Positions 43,252 through 52,223 of a stretch of 54,988 nt of DNA are shown piece by piece (positions within the stretch are counted from its first letter, which is position 1; each line of letters opens with the position of its first letter). The DNA lies in contig JAGIAQ010000002.1 in the NCBI GenBank assembly GCA_017744795.1, positions 64,471 through 119,458 of the forward strand. The letters run 5' to 3'. Source of the DNA: Niabella sp. (GTDB taxonomy: Bacteria > Bacteroidota > Bacteroidia > Chitinophagales > Chitinophagaceae). Position numbers and translations under genes: made by a program. The notes below the pieces were generated by a model. That model saw nothing but the letters and a program-made list of their open reading frames with translations. It did no database searches and was not told the DNA's origin.

Positions 43252-46092
43252 TTATTGTTTCACATTTTCAACGATCCGTTTAAAATCAGCGCTCACACTG
43301 TATTGCTTTCCTTTTTTAAAATTAAACGGAAGTACCTTGTCCATGTATCGCAACTTAGCCGATCCATCGGCGATTGCTCTTATGGTTAGTTTCGTTAATT
43401 GTTTTTGTTCCCACGTGATGTCCAGTATCATTCCGCCCCGGGCATGAATGCCGTTAATAAATCCATTGGGAAGTGCATCCGGCAAAGCCGGTAAAATATC
43501 AACAAATGCCGTATGCGATTGCAGCAGCATTTCACCGATACCGGCGGCGCCGCCAAAATTGCCGTCAATCTGGAAGGGCGGATGCGCATCGAATAAATTC
43601 GGGTAACTACCCGCACTTTTGCCTGCAGGCGTCAGCAGCATTTGTATCAGCTTATAGGTATGATTCCCGTCCTTAAAGCGGGCCCACAAATTGATCTTCC
43701 AGCCCAGGCTCCAGCCCGTAGCCGCATCGCCGCGGTAGATAAGCGATTGGCGGGCCGCCTTCATTAACTCCGGCGTGGTTTCCCAGTTGATCTCATTGCC
43801 CGGGTAAACACCCCATAGATGGGATACATGGCGGTGCTTATCAGTTGTATCATCCACATCCTGCATCCATTCCTGCAACTGTCCGAACCGGCCTATTTTA
43901 TTGGGCGCGATCCGTGGATATTTTTCTTCGAGTTCCTTCCGCAGCGGTTCATCTGTTTTCAAAATTTGGGACGCTTCAATAGTGCTCTTAAATAATGCCC
44001 GGATGATCTGATGATCCATGGTTGGACCGGCCACCAATCCACCATGCTCAGGTGAATTGGAGGGCGTGCTGGTCAGGTAGCCCGTTACGGGATCCTTTAT
44101 TAAAAAATGATTGAAGAACAACGCCGCTTCCCGCATGATCGGATAAGCAGTATCCCTTAAAAACCGTTCATCTTTTGTAAACCGGTATCGTTCCCATAAA
44201 TGCGAACAAAGCCAGGCGCCGCCGGTAACCCATATCCCATGATTGGAAGCGTTAATGGCTGCTGTGCCCCGCCACAAATCGGTATTATGGTGCAACACCC
44301 AGCCTGGTGCGTTATAATATTCTTTCGCGGTTTCTTTTCCGGACACGGCCAGCTCCTCCACCATCTTGAACAACGCGTCATGCAAGGGAGATAAGCCCAG
44401 CAGCTCTGCCGGCCAGTAGTTCATTTCGGCATTGATGTTAGTGGTGTATTTACTGCCCCAGGGGGGTGATAACAATTCGTTCCAGATCCCCTGGAGATTG
44501 GCAGGGTAACAGCCCGGGCGCGAGCTGCTTATCAAAAGATACCGGCCGTACTGCATATACAGCGCCACAAACTCCGGATCTCCGGAACGGGCAAATTGTT
44601 CCAGTCGCTGATCGGTAGGCAATGATTCATTTACCGAAGGCTGATTTTTCGCACCAAAAAAATTAACAGACAGTGTATTAAAATACTGCTGATACTCCTT
44701 CACATGCGCTTTCAATACAGACGCAAATGACAGCTGCTGTATACCCTGTATTGCTGTTTTACAACGTGCTGCCGGGTCTGCAGACACGTCCTTAAAATTT
44801 TTGAAATTAGTAGCGGCCGCAATAAATACGGTGGCTTCATCGGCATTGCTAACAATTAGTTTATTATCCTTTACCCCCACTGAACCTTTGGTAACGTGCA
44901 CCTGTACATAGCTTTCGCCCCGCAACGCACCATCTTTCACCTGTACCTTCAGCACCAATGTATGCGGATCAATCATTTCAACAATATAATGCTGATGCGG
45001 GCTGCTCAATTCGGTTGTAAAGCTTACAGAGCCGGGCTGGCTTGCCGTAAAGTTCACCGCCAGCACCTGCTGCGGCTGACTGGCAATATAGGCCCGTTTA
45101 AAATCAACACCTTTATAATTGTAGGAAGTGGTCAACACAGCTGTTGCCAGGTCCAGTGTCCGGCGATAGTCTTTAACTTTCGACTCCTCTGCGTTAACAT
45201 GAAAAATCACATCGCCAAAAGGCTGATACCTTGCCTGAAACTCACCCACGGCGGGAACCTGATCGGTTTGAATCAAATATTTCCATGCTCCGTTTAAAGA
45301 CAATTTATCTTTTTCATTTCCGTTAACGGGATAAATACCAATTTGCTTACCGGCATCTTTATACCCCAGTATGCCGCCTTTGTTTGCAAAGTTGAGCACC
45401 AGTATCGCAATCGTATTCCTGCCGGGTTTCACGGCTGATGCAGGGATCTTATAGTTGCGCGCCGCATCATTGTCCTGACTACCGATCAATTCACCATTTA
45501 TATAAGTATAATCGAGGTCCGCAATTTTATTAATGTCCAGCACCAGGTCTTTCCCTTTCCAGCCTGCGGGCAGATCAAATGTTTTTCGCAGCCATACAGC
45601 ACCGTCCAATTCATTGAGCCCATCTTTTTCCCAACCGTCATAGTCAGGCTGGTGAATGTTTTTCCAGGACTGATCGTTATAGTTAGCCAGTGATGGATTC
45701 GACCGTTGCGTCAAAATCTCCTTTTGTTTTTTGATCCAGGCCTCCCGGTCGCCGTCGGCAGACTTTAATCCCAGGAATTCCCGCTCCGCCAGGTCTTCCG
45801 CCTCTTTTTGTTTACCGGCAAACAGTAAGCCTCTTATCGAATCCAGATACCGGTACGCACCTTTTTTATTGTAATCTCTTGGGTAGCCCGACCATAAGGT
45901 TTGCTCATTGAACTGCACCCGGTCCGTTTGCACGCCGCCAAAAACCATTGCCCCCAATCGCCCGTTGCCAATGGGCAATGCTTCCACCCATTCTTTAGCT
46001 GGCCGTTGATACCAAAGTTTCAGGTCCTGCGCCGGCAACTGCACCGTCACAAAAACGGCAACCAGAAACAAAATCGTTTTGCTATTCTTCAT
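43252..46092 (-). CDS. GH95-family glycosidase with an inserted jelly-roll domain
   Basis: This secreted protein has 946 residues with a signal ending near VQLPAQ (residue 22). The start of GH95 is typical: LWYQRPAKEWVEALPIGNGR and FNEQTLWSGYPRDY. The usual N-domain then breaks off after AEREFLGLK (residue 110) and resumes at QARYQPFGDVIF (residue 286). Between them lies an insertion of about 175 residues like a GH2-type sugar-binding jelly roll (AVWLRKTFDLPAGWKGKD, YINGELIGSQ, and SLNGAWKYLIQ). The (alpha/alpha)6 barrel follows, with NINAEMNYWPAELLGLSPLH near 553. GH95 members include alpha-L-fucosidases and alpha-L-galactosidases, both found in pectin side chains. The activity here is not resolved. 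Confidence 0.87.
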   Translation of the reverse strand: MKNSKTILFLVAVFVTVQLPAQDLKLWYQRPAKEWVEALPIGNGRLGAMVFGGVQTDRVQFNEQTLWSGYPRDYNKKGAYRYLDSIRGLLFAGKQKEAEDLAEREFLGLKSADGDREAWIKKQKEILTQRSNPSLANYNDQSWKNIHQPDYDGWEKDGLNELDGAVWLRKTFDLPAGWKGKDLVLDINKIADLDYTYINGELIGSQDNDAARNYKIPASAVKPGRNTIAILVLNFANKGGILGYKDAGKQIGIYPVNGNEKDKLSLNGAWKYLIQTDQVPAVGEFQARYQPFGDVIFHVNAEESKVKDYRRTLDLATAVLTTSYNYKGVDFKRAYIASQPQQVLAVNFTASQPGSVSFTTELSSPHQHYIVEMIDPHTLVLKVQVKDGALRGESYVQVHVTKGSVGVKDNKLIVSNADEATVFIAAATNFKNFKDVSADPAARCKTAIQGIQQLSFASVLKAHVKEYQQYFNTLSVNFFGAKNQPSVNESLPTDQRLEQFARSGDPEFVALYMQYGRYLLISSSRPGCYPANLQGIWNELLSPPWGSKYTTNINAEMNYWPAELLGLSPLHDALFKMVEELAVSGKETAKEYYNAPGWVLHHNTDLWRGTAAINASNHGIWVTGGAWLCSHLWERYRFTKDERFLRDTAYPIMREAALFFNHFLIKDPVTGYLTSTPSNSPEHGGLVAGPTMDHQIIRALFKSTIEASQILKTDEPLRKELEEKYPRIAPNKIGRFGQLQEWMQDVDDTTDKHRHVSHLWGVYPGNEINWETTPELMKAARQSLIYRGDAATGWSLGWKINLWARFKDGNHTYKLIQMLLTPAGKSAGSYPNLFDAHPPFQIDGNFGGAAGIGEMLLQSHTAFVDILPALPDALPNGFINGIHARGGMILDITWEQKQLTKLTIRAIADGSAKLRYMDKVLPFNFKKGKQYSVSADFKRIVENVKQ

Positions 46093-46123
46093 TCGTAAAT
46101 TTTTATTTTGTTACCAACCTGTT

Positions 46124-46263
46124 GCTCCGTTAGGAGCACCGCGCTTATAGCATGTTGGGTACCGAAAATCACGGCTCCATAGGAGCCTCGTGTTTACGCG
46201 GCACCTAATGGAGCCGCTCTCTAAAACAACAATCATTCTACAAACACAATGCTCCTACGGAGC
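46124..46263. repeat. Cluster of GCTCC/GGAGC hairpins between GH28 and GH95
   Basis: Three small hairpins share the same arms: GCTCC-GTTA-GGAGC (46124-46137), GGCTCC-ATA-GGAGCC (46173-46187) and GCTCC-TAC-GGAGC (46251-46263). An additional CTAATGGAGCCG word lies at about 46204-46215. The array fills the 252-bp gap between the GH28 stop (46345) and the GH95 ATG (46092). It is a tandem-like repeat cluster of the GCTCCNTAGGAGC type. Confidence 0.75.
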
Positions 46264-46344
46264 CAAATTCTCGTTCATCTTCGTAGTCACATTACCCTAC
46301 GAAACCCGTCAAAAATAAAGATATTCATTCAACCCAATTTCAAT

Positions 46345-47898
46345 TTAATCTTTTACAACCTCAGTACCGTTTACCTCCTTGCCTATGAACACCTGTCCGT
46401 TTTTACCATCGTTGTTTTTAAAAATGATTTGCCGCGTTTGAGCACCAGTGACGGTTGCAAATTTCGCGTTATCGCTAGAGCGCCAGCAGTTCCGGATGCG
46501 GGCCCCGTTTATATTATTCAGCTGAAGCATAAAAGCATCGCCGGCTGGCACAGCGACTTCAAAATTATTGACATCTAAATGTTCCACCTGGTCTGCTTTA
46601 AGGGCTGTACCCGCAGGAAGGTTTATTTTTACATTGTTCAGTGCTATATCAGTTGCATTTCTTAACACAATGCCCTGCCGGGCTTCAAATACCACATCAT
46701 TGAGACTGATGCCCGACACCGGCATTTCCCTGATCCCATTTATCAATAACGCCTGGTTCGTGTAGGCCGTAATATTGCTCAGCCGGATATTCCGGAATTG
46801 GGGCGTTCTTTCAGAAACCGGTTCTTCGGCGCCTTTGGCGTATTCCATATCCAGCACAATTGCCTGCTCCGCTATATTCTTCATCACAATATTGCTGACA
46901 CGGATATCCTCTACCACGCCACCCCGCCCCCTGGCGGTTTTGATGCGGATACCCCGGTCGGTTCCATCAAAAATGCAATTACTGATGGCAATTTTTTTAA
47001 CGCCGCCGCTCATTTCACTGCCGATCACCACCCCGCCGTGCCCGCGCAACATGGTGCAATTTGTGATGGTATAATTCTCTGCCGGACGGTTTTTAGAGCG
47101 CCCCGGTACATCCTTCCCTGATTTAATGGTGATACAATCATCACCCACGCTGATATGACAATCGCTGATATGCACATTACTGCAGCTTTCCGGGTTGATG
47201 CCGTCGGTATTGGGGGCATTGCTGCCCGGGTTATTGATGGTTACGGCATGAACCGTTACATTATCACAAAACTCAGGATTGATCGTCCAGAAAGGCGAAT
47301 TGCGAATGATAACACCTTCGATCAGGATATTCTTGCAGTGCATCAACTGGATAAACGGCGGCCGCAAAAAACCGCGCTTCATTTGACGCGGGTCATCGGG
47401 TAATAAAATATTTTTATTCACCCTGTCGAATTCCAGTTGCCATTTAGTACGGGGTTGCCCTTCTTTATAACTTTCTACAAAATCCCACCATTTTTTGCCG
47501 TGGCCATCGATAATACCTCGTCCTGTAATGGCGATATTTTCCGCGCCATTGGCGTAAAACAAAGGGGAGAAGCTGGTTACATCCACGCCCTCATAGCGGC
47601 TTTCCACCATCGGCAGGTAATCGTCAAAATCATCACTGAAATGCAATTCGGCGCCGGCATCGATCAGTATCGTAATATTACTTTTTAAATGAATGGGGCC
47701 GGTAAGGTATTTCCCTGCGGGGAAATAAACAGTACCGCCACCGGCCGCAGCCGCCGCCGCTATTGTTTTTTCAATCGCCTTTGTTGCTTTGAGGCTGGTG
47801 TTTTTCTTTGCACCATATTTTGTAACATCAAAATAAGATTGTCCGCCTGTACTTATGGCAATACAACAAACAACCGCTATTAAAAAAAATTTATTCAT
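46345..47898 (-). CDS. GH28 polygalacturonase-type enzyme
   Basis: This secreted protein has 517 residues with a Sec signal (KFFLIAVVCCIAIST, cut near residue 19). The right-handed beta-helix holds all four GH28 active-site motifs: NTD at residues 230-232, the DD pair 253-254 (GDDC), GHG at 286-288 with H287, and RIK at 318-320. These carry the two-Asp catalytic centre and substrate contacts, so the enzyme should be active. It hydrolyses alpha-1,4-linked galacturonic acid; exo- or endo-action and rhamnogalacturonan versus homogalacturonan cannot be told. C-terminal beta-coil rungs and a small cap follow (residues 400-517). It is encoded between the alpha-glucuronidase-like gene and GH95. Confidence 0.93.
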   Translation of the reverse strand: MNKFFLIAVVCCIAISTGGQSYFDVTKYGAKKNTSLKATKAIEKTIAAAAAAGGGTVYFPAGKYLTGPIHLKSNITILIDAGAELHFSDDFDDYLPMVESRYEGVDVTSFSPLFYANGAENIAITGRGIIDGHGKKWWDFVESYKEGQPRTKWQLEFDRVNKNILLPDDPRQMKRGFLRPPFIQLMHCKNILIEGVIIRNSPFWTINPEFCDNVTVHAVTINNPGSNAPNTDGINPESCSNVHISDCHISVGDDCITIKSGKDVPGRSKNRPAENYTITNCTMLRGHGGVVIGSEMSGGVKKIAISNCIFDGTDRGIRIKTARGRGGVVEDIRVSNIVMKNIAEQAIVLDMEYAKGAEEPVSERTPQFRNIRLSNITAYTNQALLINGIREMPVSGISLNDVVFEARQGIVLRNATDIALNNVKINLPAGTALKADQVEHLDVNNFEVAVPAGDAFMLQLNNINGARIRNCWRSSDNAKFATVTGAQTRQIIFKNNDGKNGQVFIGKEVNGTEVVKD

Positions 47899-47940
47899 CG
47901 TTTTTGATTCTATCTGTTTTTACCTGCGTCATCCCGAACG

Positions 47941-47972
47941 CAGTGAGGGATCCCGCCCTCGAACAACGGGAT
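47941..47972. repeat. CAGTGAGGGATCCCG-type dispersed repeat
   Basis: The sequence CATCCCGAACGCAGTGAGGG just before and through 47950 belongs to a common intergenic repeat type in Bacteroidota. ATCCCG (47950-47955) and CGGGAT (47967-47972) form a 6-bp hairpin. CATCGAAATGACTTCGAAGG near 48125 looks like its other end. Confidence 0.5.
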
Positions 47973-48018
47973 TTCTCTTTGGGGCTGACTAAAAGTATTT
48001 TTTACACAACAAATGATA

Positions 48019-48083
48019 AACCATTAAGGATTAAGATGCTCATTAAGCCGTTTTCTCAATGAGCTTAAAGAATCTTAATGGTT
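48019..48083. terminator. Composite hairpin between the glucuronidase-like gene and GH28, possible terminator
   Basis: AACCATTAAG (48019-48028) pairs perfectly with CTTAATGGTT (48074-48083); inside it GCTCATT (48038-48044) pairs with AATGAGC (48058-48064). Read on the minus strand it follows the stop at 48147 and is followed by TTTATCATTTG. It could end transcription or be a repeat. Confidence 0.4.
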
Positions 48084-48146
48084 CAAAAAAATTTCGCAGC
48101 GAAGCTTTTTTGGTCACCCCTCTCATCGAAATGACTTCGAAGGAAC

Positions 48147-50885
48147 TTATTCAAACAACCAATCCACCTGTTTTTTATTGCCGCTTTCGAACAACCCGGC
48201 ATCATAAACAGGAATAATATTATCTCCATCAACAAATCCCAAAATCAATGCAACCCCGCGCTCCAGTTTTAGCATATTAGCCCCGGCTTTAAAATCATAT
48301 ACATGAATATCTACCGGTGGCATGCCGGGGATCACCAATGCATTGGCAATTTTGGTATCGGCCTGGCCGTAGTCATTCGCAAGGGCATTGGTTTCCAGCT
48401 CCGGCGCTTTCAGATAAACCGTATCCTTTGTAAAGGCCGCCTTTTGCTGTTTAAAGAAGCCTACCAGCACTTTCACCGGTTTGGTATTGGTAAAGGAGAT
48501 GGTGGTTGGCTTTTTAGCCTGTTCAACAAAGGCCATCTTTATGCCCGCCAGTCCCTTCAGTTCCGGTGCATAGGAACGAATCGCAAGGGTAGTATCTTTA
48601 AAAACAGTGCTCAGGCTGTCGATCGTAAACCGTTCATAATTACCCTGCAATTGTACAGCAGCATTCGCCAAATCCGCTCTGGTATTGGCTCCCAGCCTGG
48701 ATGAAGTTTTTAAAGAATCCAATGCTTTTTCAAAATGTGCATATTCCTGTTTAAAGGGCACCAGCACTTCTGCCCAGGTTTTGAACGTACCGTTCACACC
48801 CCTGATGGGAATTTTACGTTGCTGGGTCTGCATACTATTGGCATAAAGATAACTGCCTTTGGTAAGGCGCACCAGTTGCTCATACCAATCCAGACTTTCT
48901 TTCAACAAGGGTTTTGCTTTGTCAAGGTCCTTTAAGTCATTGGAATATTTATACCGCAAAACATATAAGGCAGCTTCTGCTTTTGCTGCATAATGATAGG
49001 CCAGTGCCCTATAGCAAGCCGCATCATTCTGAATACGGGCAAATTCTTCTTTATTTTTTACTACTTCTTTATCCAATCCCTGCAAGGCAGCCACCGCATC
49101 ATCTCCATGTTTGCGCACTTCTTTTGCGATCTGCACCGGTGTTTCACCTATATGCGGCTGGTGGTTCCATTCCTTATCAGCATACTCCGTCAGCATCTCG
49201 CCTTCCGGGCTTTCGCCTTCGTATAGCAGCGTAAACAATCCATAGCGATAGGGGTTGATCAGCTGTGTCATCAGCATCCCCAATGTCAGTGTTTGGCGAT
49301 TCCCATCCGTAATACCAAAACGGCGCAGCAATTTGGGAGCAATCAGCCCCATGGCTTCATAAGAGCGCAGGATGGCTTTCCCTTTTTCTTCACTTACTCC
49401 AAACTGTCCGCCCATCAGCTGCGCCCAATAGGCGGCTTCTTCATTCTCTGGTCGTTTTGATTTCCAGGCATAGCGGCTCCAGGCATTATACCAGACCCAA
49501 TCCCGCTCCACCTGCAATAATCGTTTTCCATTTTTAACACTATCCGCAGTATAGGGCCAATCCCAGTACGACGCTTCGGGATACAAATGTAACCCATGTG
49601 CACCCAGCACTTCGTTCATCCCGATAACGCATTGCTGTATAAAATCCGGCGCCCCGTAGCGGAAGGGCTCCAGGTTCGCCAGAATATGAACGTTTGCAAT
49701 ATGTACACTTCCCAGTTTACTCAGGGTCTGATGCAGCTCCGCCCAGGGCCCCCTGGGGCGGGGATCCGTTAGCGCTTCGCCGTTAAACTTCGCCTCGGTA
49801 TATAAATTTTTATACAGGGGCAAGGCCGCTTTCATAACGGAAGGCGCATCGGTATCATGCGCGCGCAGCACGATCGGCGGCTCTTCCGACCCCGCTGACG
49901 GATCTTTTTTATGCAACGCCTTCAGTCCATCTTTTACACCGGGAATAATGGTTTTGGTAAACCATTCAATGTCGTCATTCCCGATGCCTTGCATCGCTTC
50001 GCCCAAACAGACCATCAGCCCCACATGCGGATATTTTTCAACAAAAGCCGCTATTGATTTGCGCGTGTAGTCGGCAATAATAGGTATGATCGGCCGTTCG
50101 CGCTCCTGTGTTTTTAAATGATTCTTTTCTGCAAAGGGTTTTGAAACAATTATATTATAAAACATCTGGATCACCCAGATGCCTCTTTTGTCCGCTTCCG
50201 TTGTAAGGAAACGATACATCTCTTCATTCAGCTTAAAGGTAGCATCGTCTACTTCCACGGCGTAGGGATACTCTTTGAGCCGCACCAGCGAGGCAAAAGG
50301 ATGTCCGTTCCAGAGATAAAGAGAATTCATCCGGTTATGCGCCATGGAGTCCAGCACCTGTATCCACAATTTCTTGTTATAAAACCAGGGAAAAGTTTGC
50401 GGCGTATAGGGATATTCATACACGTTGCGCCCCGGAAGGTAATAGGGCTTTTGCAAACCGATGCACTGTCCGCGGAGCACCATTTCCGGAGCATCGGAAA
50501 AATTAAGTTCCCGCGGAATACTCCCGGAACGCTTAATACGATCCGCCAGCTCAAAACAACCGTACATTGTACCCGACGCATCATCTCCGGCAACGGTTAT
50601 TTTTTTTTGAGCAGCAGTGATGGTGAACCCTTCTTTTTTTAAATGCTGTGCATTTGCCGTTGTTTGAATCAATATAAGCTCCGCAGTTCCGGATTTTGTT
50701 CCCGGCGCTACAACCAGTACTTCATACCCCACTGCTTTAAGGGCTTTCTGCAGATACTGCACGCCAAACTGAACCCGGGGAGCCTCATTGGCGGCCACAC
50801 CCAACAGTACTTTGTCTTTTACGACAACTGCCTTTGCCGGAGCGACAATAAAAAACAGGATTATGCCCGTTACGAATATTCTCAT
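48147..50885 (-). CDS. Alpha-glucuronidase-like secreted glycosidase, family uncertain
   Basis: I start it at the ATG at 50885 (912 residues), which gives a Sec signal (MRIFVTGIILFFIVAPAKA) and has an AGGAAAAGAG sequence just before it; the longer frame from 50954 adds 23 unlikely residues. The N-terminal 110 residues look like the small alpha/beta domain shared by GH67, GH20 and GH84 (ITAAQKKITVAGDDASGTMYGCFEL). A TIM-barrel-like region follows, with WNGHPFASLVRLKEY, MVCLGEAMQGIGNDD and LHLYPEASYWDWPY. The helical C-terminal half and a beta tail complete it. A uronic-acid hydrolase such as an alpha-glucuronidase or alpha-galacturonidase fits the GH28 gene next to it, but I cannot assign a CAZy family. 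Confidence 0.68.
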   Translation of the reverse strand: MRIFVTGIILFFIVAPAKAVVVKDKVLLGVAANEAPRVQFGVQYLQKALKAVGYEVLVVAPGTKSGTAELILIQTTANAQHLKKEGFTITAAQKKITVAGDDASGTMYGCFELADRIKRSGSIPRELNFSDAPEMVLRGQCIGLQKPYYLPGRNVYEYPYTPQTFPWFYNKKLWIQVLDSMAHNRMNSLYLWNGHPFASLVRLKEYPYAVEVDDATFKLNEEMYRFLTTEADKRGIWVIQMFYNIIVSKPFAEKNHLKTQERERPIIPIIADYTRKSIAAFVEKYPHVGLMVCLGEAMQGIGNDDIEWFTKTIIPGVKDGLKALHKKDPSAGSEEPPIVLRAHDTDAPSVMKAALPLYKNLYTEAKFNGEALTDPRPRGPWAELHQTLSKLGSVHIANVHILANLEPFRYGAPDFIQQCVIGMNEVLGAHGLHLYPEASYWDWPYTADSVKNGKRLLQVERDWVWYNAWSRYAWKSKRPENEEAAYWAQLMGGQFGVSEEKGKAILRSYEAMGLIAPKLLRRFGITDGNRQTLTLGMLMTQLINPYRYGLFTLLYEGESPEGEMLTEYADKEWNHQPHIGETPVQIAKEVRKHGDDAVAALQGLDKEVVKNKEEFARIQNDAACYRALAYHYAAKAEAALYVLRYKYSNDLKDLDKAKPLLKESLDWYEQLVRLTKGSYLYANSMQTQQRKIPIRGVNGTFKTWAEVLVPFKQEYAHFEKALDSLKTSSRLGANTRADLANAAVQLQGNYERFTIDSLSTVFKDTTLAIRSYAPELKGLAGIKMAFVEQAKKPTTISFTNTKPVKVLVGFFKQQKAAFTKDTVYLKAPELETNALANDYGQADTKIANALVIPGMPPVDIHVYDFKAGANMLKLERGVALILGFVDGDNIIPVYDAGLFESGNKKQVDWLFE

Positions 50886-50963
50886 CTCTTTTCCTGATAT
50901 TATTAAAATAGAAACGTTACTTATATTTAGATGAATTGGAGCCGCTGATGCCAATATCTGTTA

Positions 50964-51013
50964 CGAGAGACGATAAAGGTGAGACGGAGGCCCTTCACGT
51001 TTATCGTCTCTCG
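50964..51013. repeat. Perfect 14-bp inverted repeat extended to a 19-bp stem
   Basis: CGAGAGACGATAAA (50964-50977) and TTTATCGTCTCTCG (51000-51013) are perfect inverted copies. The stem continues past one mismatch with GTGA/TCAC (50979-50982 with 50995-50998), leaving a 12-base loop. It lies 79 bases before the ATG at 50885 and after the oxidoreductase stop. No T-run follows on either strand, so it is a leader structure, operator or mobile remnant. Confidence 0.6.
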
Positions 51014-51177
51014 GCTCACGATAACTACGCTACGTTAACTTTTATATTCCTTCTCGTACTTAACGCAAGGCTCATTTCGAAATCAGTAAAGCGGAGAGTG
51101 CAATCATTCCGGGACTATGAGATTTCTCCTCATCCACCTTGGGGCGGACTCGTCGAAATCACGACCCATGAACCGCC

Positions 51178-52221
51178 TCACACCTCCGTAAGCAGCACGC
51201 CGCCCCGCGCACTGCTTATATAAGCTGCTTCCACACATCGCATGGTTTCAAAAGCGTCGTCGATACTATTCTCAGGCCGTTCGATGCGCCCTTCTTTAGC
51301 ATCCATCATTTGCTGCATCGCTCCTATGAAGGCATGCGGGAACCAGGTACCTTTTATTTGCTTTGATTGCCATTCAACCGGCTGCTTGCCTGCGACAGCA
51401 TATTCAAAAATATCCGGCACGCCATGCGGATAATCGATCAATACCCCCAAACTCATTTTTATTACGCCGCGGGTTCCTTCAATTTTTATATGAGCCCCCT
51501 GATGTTTGTAACCAAAATCATGATGGTGGTTAGTATGGATAACCGCCCGGACCATCGCTCCGTAATCCATAATGATCGTGCTTTTTACAGACGCCAGCTC
51601 CTGCGAATCGGGATGCTTAAAGGTCTTTGCGTACACGGAATCGGGGCTTCCCAGGAACGACCGGATCAGATCAATATAATGTACGCTGTGATAATTGATC
51701 TCCATCCTTGGTTTTCCAAAAAGAAAGGACCACAGGTTCCAGGGCGTGTACACATTTACATAAACCTCAATATCTGTAAGGGTTCCGATCACTCCCTCCC
51801 GTATCATTTTTTTTGCTTCGGTTACATTCGGAGCGAAGCGCAATTGAAAATTCACCCCGGCAATCAATTGTTTTGCATGCGCCAGATCCAATATCGTGCG
51901 GGCCTCTTCTATGCTTTCCCCTAAAGGCTTTTGGATCAATACCGTTGCTTTATCAGGTAGCTGGCGCAACGTAGCAATTGTTTCGGAAGCCGGTAAGGCA
52001 TAATCATAGATCACATCAGTTCCGTGCGCTGCCACCATCGCTTCTACCGTTTCATATACTTGGGGAATATTAAACTCCGTTGCCAATGCCTCCGCTTTTT
52101 GACGGTTGCGGTTGACGATGCCATTGACTGTAAACCCCGCAATTTTGTAGGCAGGAAGGTGCGCATCTTTCACAATGCCTCCGGCCCCAACAATACATAT
52201 CGGTGTGCTTTTTTCAGCCAT
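51178..52221 (-). CDS. Gfo/Idh/MocA-family NAD(P)-dependent oxidoreductase
   Basis: This 347-residue cytoplasmic protein has a Rossmann domain at residues 1-120 with IVGAGGIVKDAHLPAYK, a glycine-rich loop near 11-15. The usual EKP motif is QKP at residues 97-99, which keeps the catalytic lysine K98. A substrate domain with an open beta-sheet follows, including GVNFQLRFAPN near 120 and YHSVHYIDLIR near 180. These enzymes oxidise or reduce sugars, sugar acids or inositols. The gene starts two bases after RhaT, itself two bases after the amidohydrolase, so all four genes form one operon. A rhamnose or rhamnono-lactone oxidoreductase fits; other deoxy or branched sugars are possible. Confidence 0.9.
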   Translation of the reverse strand: MAEKSTPICIVGAGGIVKDAHLPAYKIAGFTVNGIVNRNRQKAEALATEFNIPQVYETVEAMVAAHGTDVIYDYALPASETIATLRQLPDKATVLIQKPLGESIEEARTILDLAHAKQLIAGVNFQLRFAPNVTEAKKMIREGVIGTLTDIEVYVNVYTPWNLWSFLFGKPRMEINYHSVHYIDLIRSFLGSPDSVYAKTFKHPDSQELASVKSTIIMDYGAMVRAVIHTNHHHDFGYKHQGAHIKIEGTRGVIKMSLGVLIDYPHGVPDIFEYAVAGKQPVEWQSKQIKGTWFPHAFIGAMQQMMDAKEGRIERPENSIDDAFETMRCVEAAYISSARGGVLLTEV

Positions 52222-52223
52222 AA

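Noticed and set aside
46124..46263. GCTCC/GGAGC array as a CRISPR array
   Set aside because: The repeats are short hairpins with irregular spacing and no unique spacers of constant length, and there are no cas genes.
50886..50954. 23-residue N-terminal extension of the glucuronidase-like protein
   Set aside because: The signal peptide begins at the ATG at 50885, which has a purine-rich AGGAAAAGAG just before it.
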